A stretch of 64,000 nt of DNA from assembly GCF_016745235.1 (NCBI RefSeq), contig NZ_JAELVM010000005.1:1-64000 (forward strand), read 5' to 3'. Of this stretch, positions 24,220 through 32,194 are shown one piece after another (positions within the stretch are counted from its first letter, which is position 1; every line of letters begins with the position of its first letter). Origin of the DNA: Chryseobacterium endalhagicum (GTDB lineage Bacteria > Bacteroidota > Bacteroidia > Flavobacteriales > Weeksellaceae). The translations under genes were made by a program, and so were the position numbers. The notes under the pieces are model-generated. The model was not told the origin of the DNA. It saw only the letters and a list, made by a program, of their open reading frames with translations, and did no database searches.

Positions 24220-24666
24220 TCATACTTTCAGGATGAAATTATCTTTATTAAGTCCCGATGTATGGTATTGCCAGTTAATCGTTATAATTTCCGTAACCGC
24301 TTTTTTCAAGCCCTCATAGGTCTCCGGTTTCCTCATAAAAATATTGGCTCCGTTCACGAAGATGTCTTCTATTTCACTTTCGGAAATCTGGTCAGCATAC
24401 ACGGCAAAAACAATATTGCTGAATCTGGGATTCATTTTTATTTCCTCCAGACATTCCATGCTGTTTTTCCCGGAAATAGTATATTTAATGAAGATCACTT
24501 CGGGAATAATTGCTCCATTAGTTTCGAGGTAATTCATAAGATCTTCCCCATTTGAAAAACACTGGGACTTTATTCCAATCTTCAGATCTTTGAAAATATT
24601 TTTAAAGAATATGATATTGCCCTCGTCATCATCTGCTGTTACTACATTCAAATATTCTTTATTCAT
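24220..24666 (-). CDS. Degenerate response-regulator receiver domain protein
   Basis: 148 residues, a single receiver-like domain. The N-terminal acidic cluster ADDDEG (11-16) and the conserved lysine in MRKPETYEGLKKAV are present. The position of the phospho-accepting aspartate, after strand 3 in PEVIFIKYTISGKNSM, is a lysine (K61). Ordinary phosphorylation is therefore not expected, and it may work as a pseudo-receiver by binding a partner. Its start overlaps the end of the AraC gene by 8 bases (TATGAATAAA context), which implies translational coupling and a shared pathway. Confidence 0.75.
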   Translation of the reverse strand: MNKEYLNVVTADDDEGNIIFFKNIFKDLKIGIKSQCFSNGEDLMNYLETNGAIIPEVIFIKYTISGKNSMECLEEIKMNPRFSNIVFAVYADQISESEIEDIFVNGANIFMRKPETYEGLKKAVTEIITINWQYHTSGLNKDNFILKV

Positions 24667-25240
24667 ATATCATTTTAGAATTTACAGCAGCATTCCGGAT
24701 TTTCCTTCTTTTGGTAATAATCTTCTGAAACTGTGAAGGGGTTATTCCGGTTGTATTCTTAAACTGCGTGCTCAAATGGGCTACACTTGAATAATTCAGT
24801 TTATGGGCTATTTCTGTAAGACTCTGCTTATTATTCAGGATCAGTTCCTTGGCGTACTCAATTTTTTGAAGGATAATAAAGTTCTCAATAGACGTAAAAG
24901 CAACCTCCGAAAAAAGATTGGAAAGGTATCCGTAACTATGGTTCAGTTTTTCGGCAATATAAATAGAAGCTTTTACCGGAACGGCGTTTTCAGAAAACAC
25001 AAGCTCTACGATGGTATCTTTTATTTTCTGTACCAAAGCTGTCTTCTGGCTTTCAATAATCTCTATTCCGTAATCTTTAAGATTCTTCTTAAAAAGATTA
25101 TGCTGCTCCTGCGTAATGGGTTCATAGAATTCCACTTCGCCAAAGTTCAGCAGGCGGTATTTCAGCCCATGCTCCTTTAGCTTTTCATCCAACACCTTCT
25201 TACAGAGCGCGTTGAAATCAAATTTTACATACATTTTCAT
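24659..25240 (-). CDS. AraC-family transcriptional regulator
   Basis: About 193 residues from the ATG at 25240; a start 13 codons upstream is possible, and the next methionine is at 25234. The C-terminal ~100 residues hold two helix-turn-helix units: SIYIAEKLNHSYGYLSNLFS and SLTEIAHKLNYSSVAHLSTQ, ending GITPSQFQKI. The N-terminal ~75 residues (LLNFGEVEFYEPITQEQ) resemble a small sensor or dimerisation segment and not a cupin. The gene is upstream of and overlaps the pseudo-receiver gene, an unusual pairing. Targets are unknown. Confidence 0.85.
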   Translation of the reverse strand: MKMYVKFDFNALCKKVLDEKLKEHGLKYRLLNFGEVEFYEPITQEQHNLFKKNLKDYGIEIIESQKTALVQKIKDTIVELVFSENAVPVKASIYIAEKLNHSYGYLSNLFSEVAFTSIENFIILQKIEYAKELILNNKQSLTEIAHKLNYSSVAHLSTQFKNTTGITPSQFQKIITKRRKIRNAAVNSKMIYE

Positions 25241-25532
25241 CCTGGTGTAGTGTCTTAAATTTCGAAGTAAATATACCAATTTATTTCATTTAAAAGTGAA
25301 ATAGCATGATTATTTTTAACATAATGTATAAAAACAAAAAACTCCTGCATATTGAATACAGGAATTTAAACACTAAGGATGAAAAAAATATACTGATAAA
25401 AAGCTGCATGAGCTCAAAACCAAGCATATGAATGTATTATTGAAAGTGATTTGGTTCTGATACAAAGATGGATCAAAAAAAAACATCACACGTTATAGAA
25501 TTAAAATTAAATGTTACACAATTTTAAGTCAT

Positions 25533-26036
25533 TTAATTGTGAATTAAGAATTCCATAAGATAGTCATCCATCACAAAACCGTTCCCAATATCAAAAGTCC
25601 CTTCGTCGTAAACCCTGTATCCCTGCGACTCATAGAAGTTTCGGGCAGCGTTGTGCTTATTGACATTGAGAATAATTCTTCCGTCTCCGCTTTCTGAAAC
25701 TTTTTGATGGAGGAATTCCAGTGCGCCTTTTCCAAATCCTTTGCCCTTACTTTCAGGAACAAGATAAATACGGTGAAGTTTTGTTGAGCTCCCTTCGTAA
25801 TGATGCTGGTACCCGATAAATCCTTCAAATGATCCATTATTCTCATCCCGGATCAAGTAATAGTGGTAATCCGGATGCTGAAGATGGCCTCCGATTTCCG
25901 CTTCTGAATACATTTCTGAAAGCATGTATTCCATCTGCTCATTAGAAAGGATCTCTGCATAAGCATTTTCCCAGGATCTTCTCGCCAGATCCTGGATAAG
26001 CGGAATGTCTTTTTCTGTTGCTTCTACTAATTTCAT
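25533..26036 (-). CDS. GNAT-family N-acetyltransferase
   Basis: About 167 residues from the ATG at 26036 (MKLVEATEKDIPLIQDLARR), a standard GNAT start; a further in-frame start 14 codons upstream is less likely. The acetyl-CoA motif is LVPESKGKGFGKGALEFLH, followed by NVNKHNAARNFYESQGY, the usual motif B. Substrate unknown. It is transcribed alone on the minus strand and separated from dapA by a tandem repeat. Confidence 0.85.
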   Translation of the reverse strand: MKLVEATEKDIPLIQDLARRSWENAYAEILSNEQMEYMLSEMYSEAEIGGHLQHPDYHYYLIRDENNGSFEGFIGYQHHYEGSSTKLHRIYLVPESKGKGFGKGALEFLHQKVSESGDGRIILNVNKHNAARNFYESQGYRVYDEGTFDIGNGFVMDDYLMEFLIHN

Positions 26037-26101
26037 ACTATTTCTGATTAAAAAAAGTGAAAAGCCGGAACTTTTCACCTTATTATTTTATGTTAGTGGA
26101 T

Positions 26102-26301
26102 AATTGTGAATGGTCAATTTTGCTTCGCAAGTGAATGGTGAATGTTTTTCGTACATCTAAAAATTCACTATTGACGATTCACAATTCACATTTCTTAAAT
26201 TATCTGTCAATGGTCAATTTTGCTACGCAAGTGAATGGTGAATGTTTTCGTACTTTTAAAAAATTCACTATTGACGATTCACAATTCACACTTCTTAAAT
26301 T
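26102..26301. repeat. 100-bp tandem duplication containing inverted GTGAAT/ATTCAC words
   Basis: Two copies with a 100-base period (26111-26201 and 26211-26301) share most bases, including GGTCAATTTTGC and CACTATTGACGATTCACAAT. Each copy has inverted arms (for example 26102-26118 with 26170-26186, one mismatch). The second copy runs into the stop codon of dapA at 26295. Confidence 0.8.
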
Positions 26302-27167
26302 TTCGCCATTTCAGCTTTGATCTTCGCATAAAGTCCTTCTGAAGCAGGAACCAATGGAAGTCTCAGGTAATTTTTAATGATTCCTTTTTCTGTAAGGATC
26401 ACTTTAATTCCGCAAGGATTTCCTTCTGCAAAAATCAGTCTCGTCATATCTACCAACCTGTTGTGAATTTCATAGGCTTCTTTCACCTTTCCTTCAAAAG
26501 CAAGTTGAACCATGGTAGAGAATTCTTTCGGATAGCCCTGCCCTATTACGGAAATCACACCGTCTCCACCTGCTAAAGTTACCGGAAGTGTATATTCATC
26601 ATCTCCTGAAACCAGTGAAAATCCTTCAGGCTTTTTTCTTAAAATATCGAAATACTGAAGAATATTCGGTGCCGCTTCTTTGATCATGAATAAATTAGGA
26701 AATTCCTGAGCCAGACGGATTGTAGTATCTGCGTCCACATTCTGTCCGGTTCTTGACGGTACGTTGTAAATAATGATATTTTTACCTGTGGAAGCCAGCA
26801 GTTTGTAATGCTGATAAAGTCCTTCCTGATTAGGTTTGTTATAATATGGAGATACAGAAAGTACAGCTTCGAATGCAGAAAGATCTGTTTCTTCAATCTG
26901 TTTCTTCACTTCAAGAGTATGATTACCGCCGATTCCCAAAACCAGGGGAAGACGTTTATTATTAACCTTAATGATATGTTCAATCACCTGTTTCTTCTCC
27001 TCATCAGAAAGCGTTGCAGCTTCTGCTGTAGTTCCCAAAACAACTAAATAATTGGTTCCGTTTTCGATATTGTATTCAACAAGTTTCGTTAAACTGTCAA
27101 AATCAACGGATAAATCTTCATTAAAGGGTGTTACCAGCGCAACACCTACTCCTTTTAAAATGCTCAT
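26295..27167 (-). CDS. dapA: 4-hydroxy-tetrahydrodipicolinate synthase
   Basis: Condenses pyruvate with aspartate semialdehyde, the first committed step of lysine and diaminopimelate synthesis. 290 residues, the normal length of this TIM-barrel enzyme. Key residues are the Schiff-base lysine K163 (FMIKEAAPN), Y134 and R139 (IIIYNVPSRTG), and the T46-T47 pair in GTTAEA. The usual GTTGE motif is GTTAE here. A second DapA-family gene at 43811 belongs to the hydroxyproline cluster, and this copy is the one expected to make lysine. Its stop codon lies within an intergenic repeat. Confidence 0.92.
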   Translation of the reverse strand: MSILKGVGVALVTPFNEDLSVDFDSLTKLVEYNIENGTNYLVVLGTTAEAATLSDEEKKQVIEHIIKVNNKRLPLVLGIGGNHTLEVKKQIEETDLSAFEAVLSVSPYYNKPNQEGLYQHYKLLASTGKNIIIYNVPSRTGQNVDADTTIRLAQEFPNLFMIKEAAPNILQYFDILRKKPEGFSLVSGDDEYTLPVTLAGGDGVISVIGQGYPKEFSTMVQLAFEGKVKEAYEIHNRLVDMTRLIFAEGNPCGIKVILTEKGIIKNYLRLPLVPASEGLYAKIKAEMAKI

Positions 27168-27359
27168 CTGTAAGAATTATTTTTGTCAAATTTAATAATT
27201 TACGATAAGAATTTGTATAAATAATAATGTTTTATTCTACATATAATTATATTTGCATATACTAAAAGATATTATGGCATCGCTATCACCGAAGTTATGT
27301 ATAAAAGTACCTTAGTACCGGCGATTCCATATGACCTTTAAAAAAATAATTTGCAACAT

Positions 27360-28118
27360 ATGAAAAATAAATTCTTGTTACTAGGAATTGCTCTGGCCTC
27401 ACTTACTGCCTGCAAAACAGCTTCCACGCTGCAGCTGGCCGAAGTAAAGCCCCAGAAAAATATTTCTATTAATAATGAGCTAACGAATGATGAGGAGTTT
27501 GTAAAAGTTATTGAACCCTATAAGCAGAAACTGGATAAGGAGATGAATCAAAAAATTTCCCATACCAGCGTAGATCTTACCAAACAGGGAAGTAACAGCA
27601 ATCTGGGGAATCTTTTGGCCGACTACACCTTCGATGGTGCTGATGCATGGACGAAAAAGAATCTGAATAAAAGTGTAGATGCCGCCCTGATCAATATCGG
27701 GGGAATCCGTACGACCATCGGAAAAGGAGATATTCTTCTGAAAAATATTTATGAGGTCATGCCTTTTAAAAACGAGGTGGTTATTGTAAAAATGAAAGGA
27801 TCGGATCTTCAGGCGCTTTTTGAATATTATGCAAAAACTCAGGTGAACAATCCTGTGTCCCATTTATATATTGAAACCAATAACGGACAGGTTGTCAAAG
27901 CCCTGATTAACGGAAAGCCGGTAGATCCTTCTCAGGAGTATTATATCGCTACTTCAGATTATCTGGCGCTTGGAGGAGACAATATGAAGTTTTTTTCCAA
28001 AGGAGAATCAATTTATACAGGAATCGGGTTGAGAGAACTTTTCGTAGAATATTTCAAGAAAACCTCTGAGGTGGTTCCAGGTACAGATGTTCGTTTAAAT
28101 TTTATCGGTAAGAAATAA
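27360..28118 (+). CDS. Lipoprotein with 5'-nucleotidase C-terminal domain
   Basis: 252 residues from the ATG at 27360 (the start three codons upstream is less likely). The lipobox SLTAC places the lipid cysteine near residue 18. The rest is the substrate-binding domain normally found at the C-terminus of UshA-type 5'-nucleotidases: NLLADYTFDGADAW, GGIRTTIGKGDI, YEVMPFKNEVVIVKMKG, YYIATSDYLALGGDN. The metallophosphatase domain is encoded by the next gene, which overlaps this stop codon by one base (TAATG). The two products probably assemble into one periplasmic enzyme. Confidence 0.88.
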   Translation: MKNKFLLLGIALASLTACKTASTLQLAEVKPQKNISINNELTNDEEFVKVIEPYKQKLDKEMNQKISHTSVDLTKQGSNSNLGNLLADYTFDGADAWTKKNLNKSVDAALINIGGIRTTIGKGDILLKNIYEVMPFKNEVVIVKMKGSDLQALFEYYAKTQVNNPVSHLYIETNNGQVVKALINGKPVDPSQEYYIATSDYLALGGDNMKFFSKGESIYTGIGLRELFVEYFKKTSEVVPGTDVRLNFIGKK

Positions 28119-29068
28119 TGGATAGAAAAAGTTTTTTAAAAGCAATAGGTGGCGGAACTTTAGCAGCAGCTTTAGCTCCCAATATGATGATGGCAGAAGA
28201 ATTGAAACTCAATCCATTTATTTCCGCAACGAAGCTGACGATTCTTCATACCAACGACCAGCACAGCAGAATAGAACCTTTTGATGCAAGCTATACCAAA
28301 AATCCCAATCAGGGAGGCTTTGCAAGAAGGGCAAGTTTAATCCAAAAGATAAGAAGCCAGGAAAGCAACGTTCTTCTTCTGGATTCCGGAGATATTTTTC
28401 AGGGGACCCCGTATTTTAATTTCTTCGGAGGAGAACTGGAATTTAAGCTGATGTCTATGATGAAATACGATGCCTCTACCATGGGAAATCATGATTTCGA
28501 CAATGGTCTTGAAGGTTTTTTAAAAGTACTTCCGAACGCAAAATTTCCGTTTATCTGTTCAAATTATGATTTTAAAAATACCATTCTGGACGGAAAAACT
28601 TCTCAGTATAAAATTTTTAACAAAAATGGAATAAAAGTCGGGATTTTCGGAGTGGGCATTGAACTGGACGGCCTTGTAGGCAAAAAGCAGTATGCTGAAA
28701 CAGTGTACTCGAATCCGGTAGAAGTAGCCCAGCATTATTCCAACTTCCTGAAAAACGATCAAAAATGTGATCTTGTGATCTGCCTTTCCCATATCGGCTA
28801 CGATTACGACGACGATCCCAATAAAATAAGCGACAAAATTCTGGCTGCCAAAACAGAAAATATTGATATTATCTTAGGCGGACATACCCATACTTTTTTA
28901 CCTGAACCACAGAATTTTACCAACAGACAGGGTAAAAATGTACTGGTAAACCAGGTAGGATGGGCAGGTCTTCTTCTCGGCAGAATAGATTTTTACTTTG
29001 ACGCGAATAAAAACGTAAAGCATATTTCCTGGAACAACCAGGCCATAGACAGCAGTATAACCGTATAA
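28118..29068 (+). CDS. 5'-nucleotidase metallophosphatase domain protein
   Basis: 316 residues, the catalytic half of a split 5'-nucleotidase. The N-terminus MDRKSFLKAIGGGTLAAALA resembles a Tat signal but with Arg-Lys in place of Arg-Arg. Dimetal-site motifs are visible: HTNDQHSR, SGDIFQGTPYFNFFGG, TMGNHDFDNG and GGHTHTFL. It would hydrolyse nucleotides or related phosphoesters in the periplasm once paired with the preceding lipoprotein. It overlaps its upstream partner by one base and is followed after one base by porZ, so all are co-transcribed. Confidence 0.9.
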   Translation: MDRKSFLKAIGGGTLAAALAPNMMMAEELKLNPFISATKLTILHTNDQHSRIEPFDASYTKNPNQGGFARRASLIQKIRSQESNVLLLDSGDIFQGTPYFNFFGGELEFKLMSMMKYDASTMGNHDFDNGLEGFLKVLPNAKFPFICSNYDFKNTILDGKTSQYKIFNKNGIKVGIFGVGIELDGLVGKKQYAETVYSNPVEVAQHYSNFLKNDQKCDLVICLSHIGYDYDDDPNKISDKILAAKTENIDIILGGHTHTFLPEPQNFTNRQGKNVLVNQVGWAGLLLGRIDFYFDANKNVKHISWNNQAIDSSITV

Positions 29069-29069
29069 T

Positions 29070-31316
29070 ATGAAAAAACTCTCTTTAATCTCTCTCGGTA
29101 TTTTAGCATCCCTGCAATTTGTGAATGCGCAGGTCATTTCATCAAAAAAATGGACGGATCATTTTTCCTACAATAATGTCTTGGCTATGAAGGAAGACAA
29201 TGGAAAAATAATTGCCGCGACAGAAAACGGGATATTCTATTATACCATCTCCAGCGGAGAGGTTACAAAACTGTCAAAAGCCAATGGTCTCCATGATGTG
29301 AACATATCTGCCTTCGATTATAATCCACAGACCAAAGTAGCTGTGATAGGATATGCCAACGGTTCTTTGGATATCGTTACCCCACAGGAGATTAAATACG
29401 TGGTTGATATACCGATTGCAACCGGATATAACGGAAGCAAAAGCATCAACCATATTTCTATTACAGGAGATCAGGCGGTAGTTTCCGTAGGTTACGGACT
29501 GTCTATCTTTAATCTTAAAAAGCTGGAATTCGGGGATTCTACCTTCTTTATGACCGGCGGAGGTATTTATGAAGCCAGTAATGAAGCTGCAATCTTTGGA
29601 AATAAGGTATATTCTGTAACCAATACCGGTCTGAAAAGCCACGAAATGAATATCACATTTCCCGTATTTTCTACATGGACCACAGAAGTACCCGGATCAT
29701 TTAAGCATATTGATGCAGAGGGTACATCACTGATCTATTCTTCTGCCACATCAGCATTTATTTATAACAATGGTACTCCTTCTACTCTTCCGGCTGCTTT
29801 CGGAAATATTAAGGACATCGTTATAAGTTCAGATAATATTGTGGTAACCGACAGCAGAATTTATACTTTCGGATTAAACGGAACTTCAATCAATTCTGTG
29901 AGTTTAGGAGAAGACTGCAATACTGCAATAACAGCCACCGGAAAAATATATGGAGGAACTATACTGTCAGGCATCAAAGATGAAGGCAGTACGACTTACA
30001 AACCTTCCGGACCTTATACCAATTCTGCTTACAAAATCAACCTGTATGATAACAACCAGATGCTGGTATCGTCAGGAGCCAGATTGAACAGATTCAACCA
30101 GGGAGCCGTAAACCCAAAGAAACCCGGGTTTTATTATTTTAACGGATCTGAATGGATTGCTCCTTCTTATTTTATAGGAAATACCGGAGCTGTTAATGTC
30201 CTGGATGCTATCCTTAACCCTGCAGACAACAGTGAAGTACTTTTCACCAACTATACCAATACCCAGGAAGGAGTTTACAGGATGAAATACAATTCCACCA
30301 ATAAGGATTTTGATCTTGTAAAATATTATCCCGGACCTTTCCGTCCTGTAGGTTTTGCTACGGACAGTCAAAACAACATCTTCGTATCTATTGGATTTGA
30401 CGGACCCAATCCTTCTATCTGGATCTACGACAGGGCAGCAGACAGTTTTACCCTTAAAAAGATTGGCTTATCAAGTCCCGGTGTACAAAAACCGGTTGTT
30501 TACGAAAATATGTTGTGGCTTCCCCTTCCGAGAACCAATAACTTTATGGTATACGACTATAAAAATGCAGCCAATCTTTCTGATGATACAGACTATATAT
30601 TGGATGATACGAACGGTTTTGCCGGAAATTCAAAAGGAACATTATCTGTAGCCTTTGATAAATCGGGGGATGCATGGATAGGAACAGACAGCGGATTAAG
30701 AATATTACCCAATGCTGCCGCAGAAATAAAAAATCCGGATCCTAAAGTAGAGCCTATCATTATAGAGCAGGGCGGTCTTGGAGAAGAACTTTTCAGAGAC
30801 GGCCAGATTCTTCAGGTAGAAGTGGATGCCGGAAATTACAAGTGGGTTTCTGTAGACGGAGGCGGTGTATACTATCTTTCTGCCGACGGACAACAAACGA
30901 TCAAGCATTTCACAAAAGAAAACTCTCCGCTTCCTACCAATACTGTAACCGATATAAAAGTAGACCGAAAAACCGGAAAAGTTTATTTTGTAACGTACAA
31001 TGGTATTGTGGCTTATCAGGGTGATGTAGGAGACGTGAATGCAAACTTCGGTCAGATCGTGGTGTATCCTAATCCTGTAGTCTATTCAAACTTTAAAGGA
31101 AAAGTAACGATTAAAGGTCTTGCGGAAAAAACAAATATCAGAATTACAGATTCTGCCGGAAATGTAATCCACTCTGCAGTAGCCAGAGGAGGTTATTACG
31201 AGTGGGATCTGAATAATCAGAAAGGCACCAGAGTAGCTTCAGGGATGTATTTTGTACTGATGACAAATGAAGACGGATCGGATAAAGCTACCGCAAAAAT
31301 AGGTGTGGTTAATTAA
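29070..31316 (+). CDS. porZ: Type IX secretion system protein PorZ
   Basis: 748 residues. A signal peptide (MKKLSLISLGILASLQFVNAQ) is followed by two beta-propeller regions (repeats such as MKEDNGKIIAATENGIFYY and SVAFDKSGDAWIGTDSGLRI). A C-terminal type A sorting domain follows (IVVYPNPVVYS, ITDSAGNVIHS, GTRVASGMYFVLM). In Porphyromonas, PorZ belongs to the surface attachment complex that anchors T9SS cargo to A-LPS. It lies one base after the nucleotidase gene and overlaps recO by one base (TAATG). Confidence 0.88.
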   Translation: MKKLSLISLGILASLQFVNAQVISSKKWTDHFSYNNVLAMKEDNGKIIAATENGIFYYTISSGEVTKLSKANGLHDVNISAFDYNPQTKVAVIGYANGSLDIVTPQEIKYVVDIPIATGYNGSKSINHISITGDQAVVSVGYGLSIFNLKKLEFGDSTFFMTGGGIYEASNEAAIFGNKVYSVTNTGLKSHEMNITFPVFSTWTTEVPGSFKHIDAEGTSLIYSSATSAFIYNNGTPSTLPAAFGNIKDIVISSDNIVVTDSRIYTFGLNGTSINSVSLGEDCNTAITATGKIYGGTILSGIKDEGSTTYKPSGPYTNSAYKINLYDNNQMLVSSGARLNRFNQGAVNPKKPGFYYFNGSEWIAPSYFIGNTGAVNVLDAILNPADNSEVLFTNYTNTQEGVYRMKYNSTNKDFDLVKYYPGPFRPVGFATDSQNNIFVSIGFDGPNPSIWIYDRAADSFTLKKIGLSSPGVQKPVVYENMLWLPLPRTNNFMVYDYKNAANLSDDTDYILDDTNGFAGNSKGTLSVAFDKSGDAWIGTDSGLRILPNAAAEIKNPDPKVEPIIIEQGGLGEELFRDGQILQVEVDAGNYKWVSVDGGGVYYLSADGQQTIKHFTKENSPLPTNTVTDIKVDRKTGKVYFVTYNGIVAYQGDVGDVNANFGQIVVYPNPVVYSNFKGKVTIKGLAEKTNIRITDSAGNVIHSAVARGGYYEWDLNNQKGTRVASGMYFVLMTNEDGSDKATAKIGVVN

Positions 31317-32002
31317 TGAATTCACAAAACGGATTTTTATTATCATTTATAAAATACGGCGAAAATGATGCAGTTCTGCATTGTTTTACAGAAGAGGATG
31401 GCTTTCAGACTTATTTCGTAAAGGGGATTTATTCCAAAAGAAATAAAAAGAAAGCCCTGCTTCAGCCTTTGAGCATGCTCAGCTTTACCATTAATCCCAC
31501 AAGAGGCAACGGAATCCCTTCCGTTTCAAGGTTTGAACTGGTGAAAAGCCATGATATGTATATGGATATCAAAGCCAATACCGTCATATTTTTCATCTCC
31601 GATTTCCTGAATCAGGTTTTAAGACACGAAAACAAAAACCCCGGTCTCTTTTTCAGTATCGATCAATTTATCGATGAGCTGAATGGGAAAAACTACCAGT
31701 GTCATCTTCTTTTTTTAATTACAATACTCAAAATTCAGGGTGTAGCTCCTTTGATCAACGACGGAACATATTTAGATCCGGAGACCGGAACATTTTCTAT
31801 GGTTTCTACTCACCATCTCTTTACTGAAGAAATTTCAGACATCTGGAAAACAGCTTTATGTGCTGAAAACCTCTATACGACGAAGATTCCCAACGCTTTA
31901 AGAAAAGATTTTCTGGACAGTCTTCTCGTCTATTATCATTATCATATTACAGATTTTAAGATCCCGACATCGCTGGAAGTTATTCAGCAGATTTTTGAAT
32001 AA
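31316..32002 (+). CDS. recO: DNA repair protein RecO
   Basis: 228 residues. The N-terminal OB fold (NGFLLSFIKYGENDAVLHCFTEEDG, YFVKGIYSKRNKKKALLQPL) and helical C-terminal part match RecO. With RecR it loads RecA on SSB-coated DNA. The zinc-binding cysteines of some RecO proteins are absent. Its ATG overlaps the porZ stop codon, so translation is coupled to porZ. It is the last gene of the four-gene operon. Confidence 0.88.
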   Translation: MNSQNGFLLSFIKYGENDAVLHCFTEEDGFQTYFVKGIYSKRNKKKALLQPLSMLSFTINPTRGNGIPSVSRFELVKSHDMYMDIKANTVIFFISDFLNQVLRHENKNPGLFFSIDQFIDELNGKNYQCHLLFLITILKIQGVAPLINDGTYLDPETGTFSMVSTHHLFTEEISDIWKTALCAENLYTTKIPNALRKDFLDSLLVYYHYHITDFKIPTSLEVIQQIFE

Positions 32003-32047
32003 AAGGGTCAAAAATTTCAGTCCAAAGTTTTGAAAAATATCCTTGCT

Positions 32048-32080
32048 ATCCTTGGCAAGGTTTAAAACCTTGCCAAGGAT
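32048..32080. repeat. Perfect 16-bp palindrome after recO
   Basis: Arms 32048-32063 and 32065-32080 are fully complementary around a single A. The core is CCTTGGCAAGGTTT. There is no T tract, so a simple terminator role is not obvious. It lies between the convergent recO and glucosidase genes. Confidence 0.75.
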
Positions 32081-32160
32081 TCTGAACAGTCTAACTGGTA
32101 GTTTTTGAACATACTCCATCAAGTGGAATGATAACTGCAAGGAATTAAAACCCCTAGAAT

Positions 32161-32188
32161 TAACTCCCATCTTCCCTCTTCCAGCTCC
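32161..32188 (+). repeat. Dispersed CTTCC-type intergenic repeat, copy 3
   Basis: Begins TAACTCCCATCTTCC and ends CTTCCAGCTCC. It is the same word family as 5501-5532, in a gene 3' end position seven bases before the glucosidase stop. Confidence 0.6.
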
Positions 32189-32194
32189 AAACCA

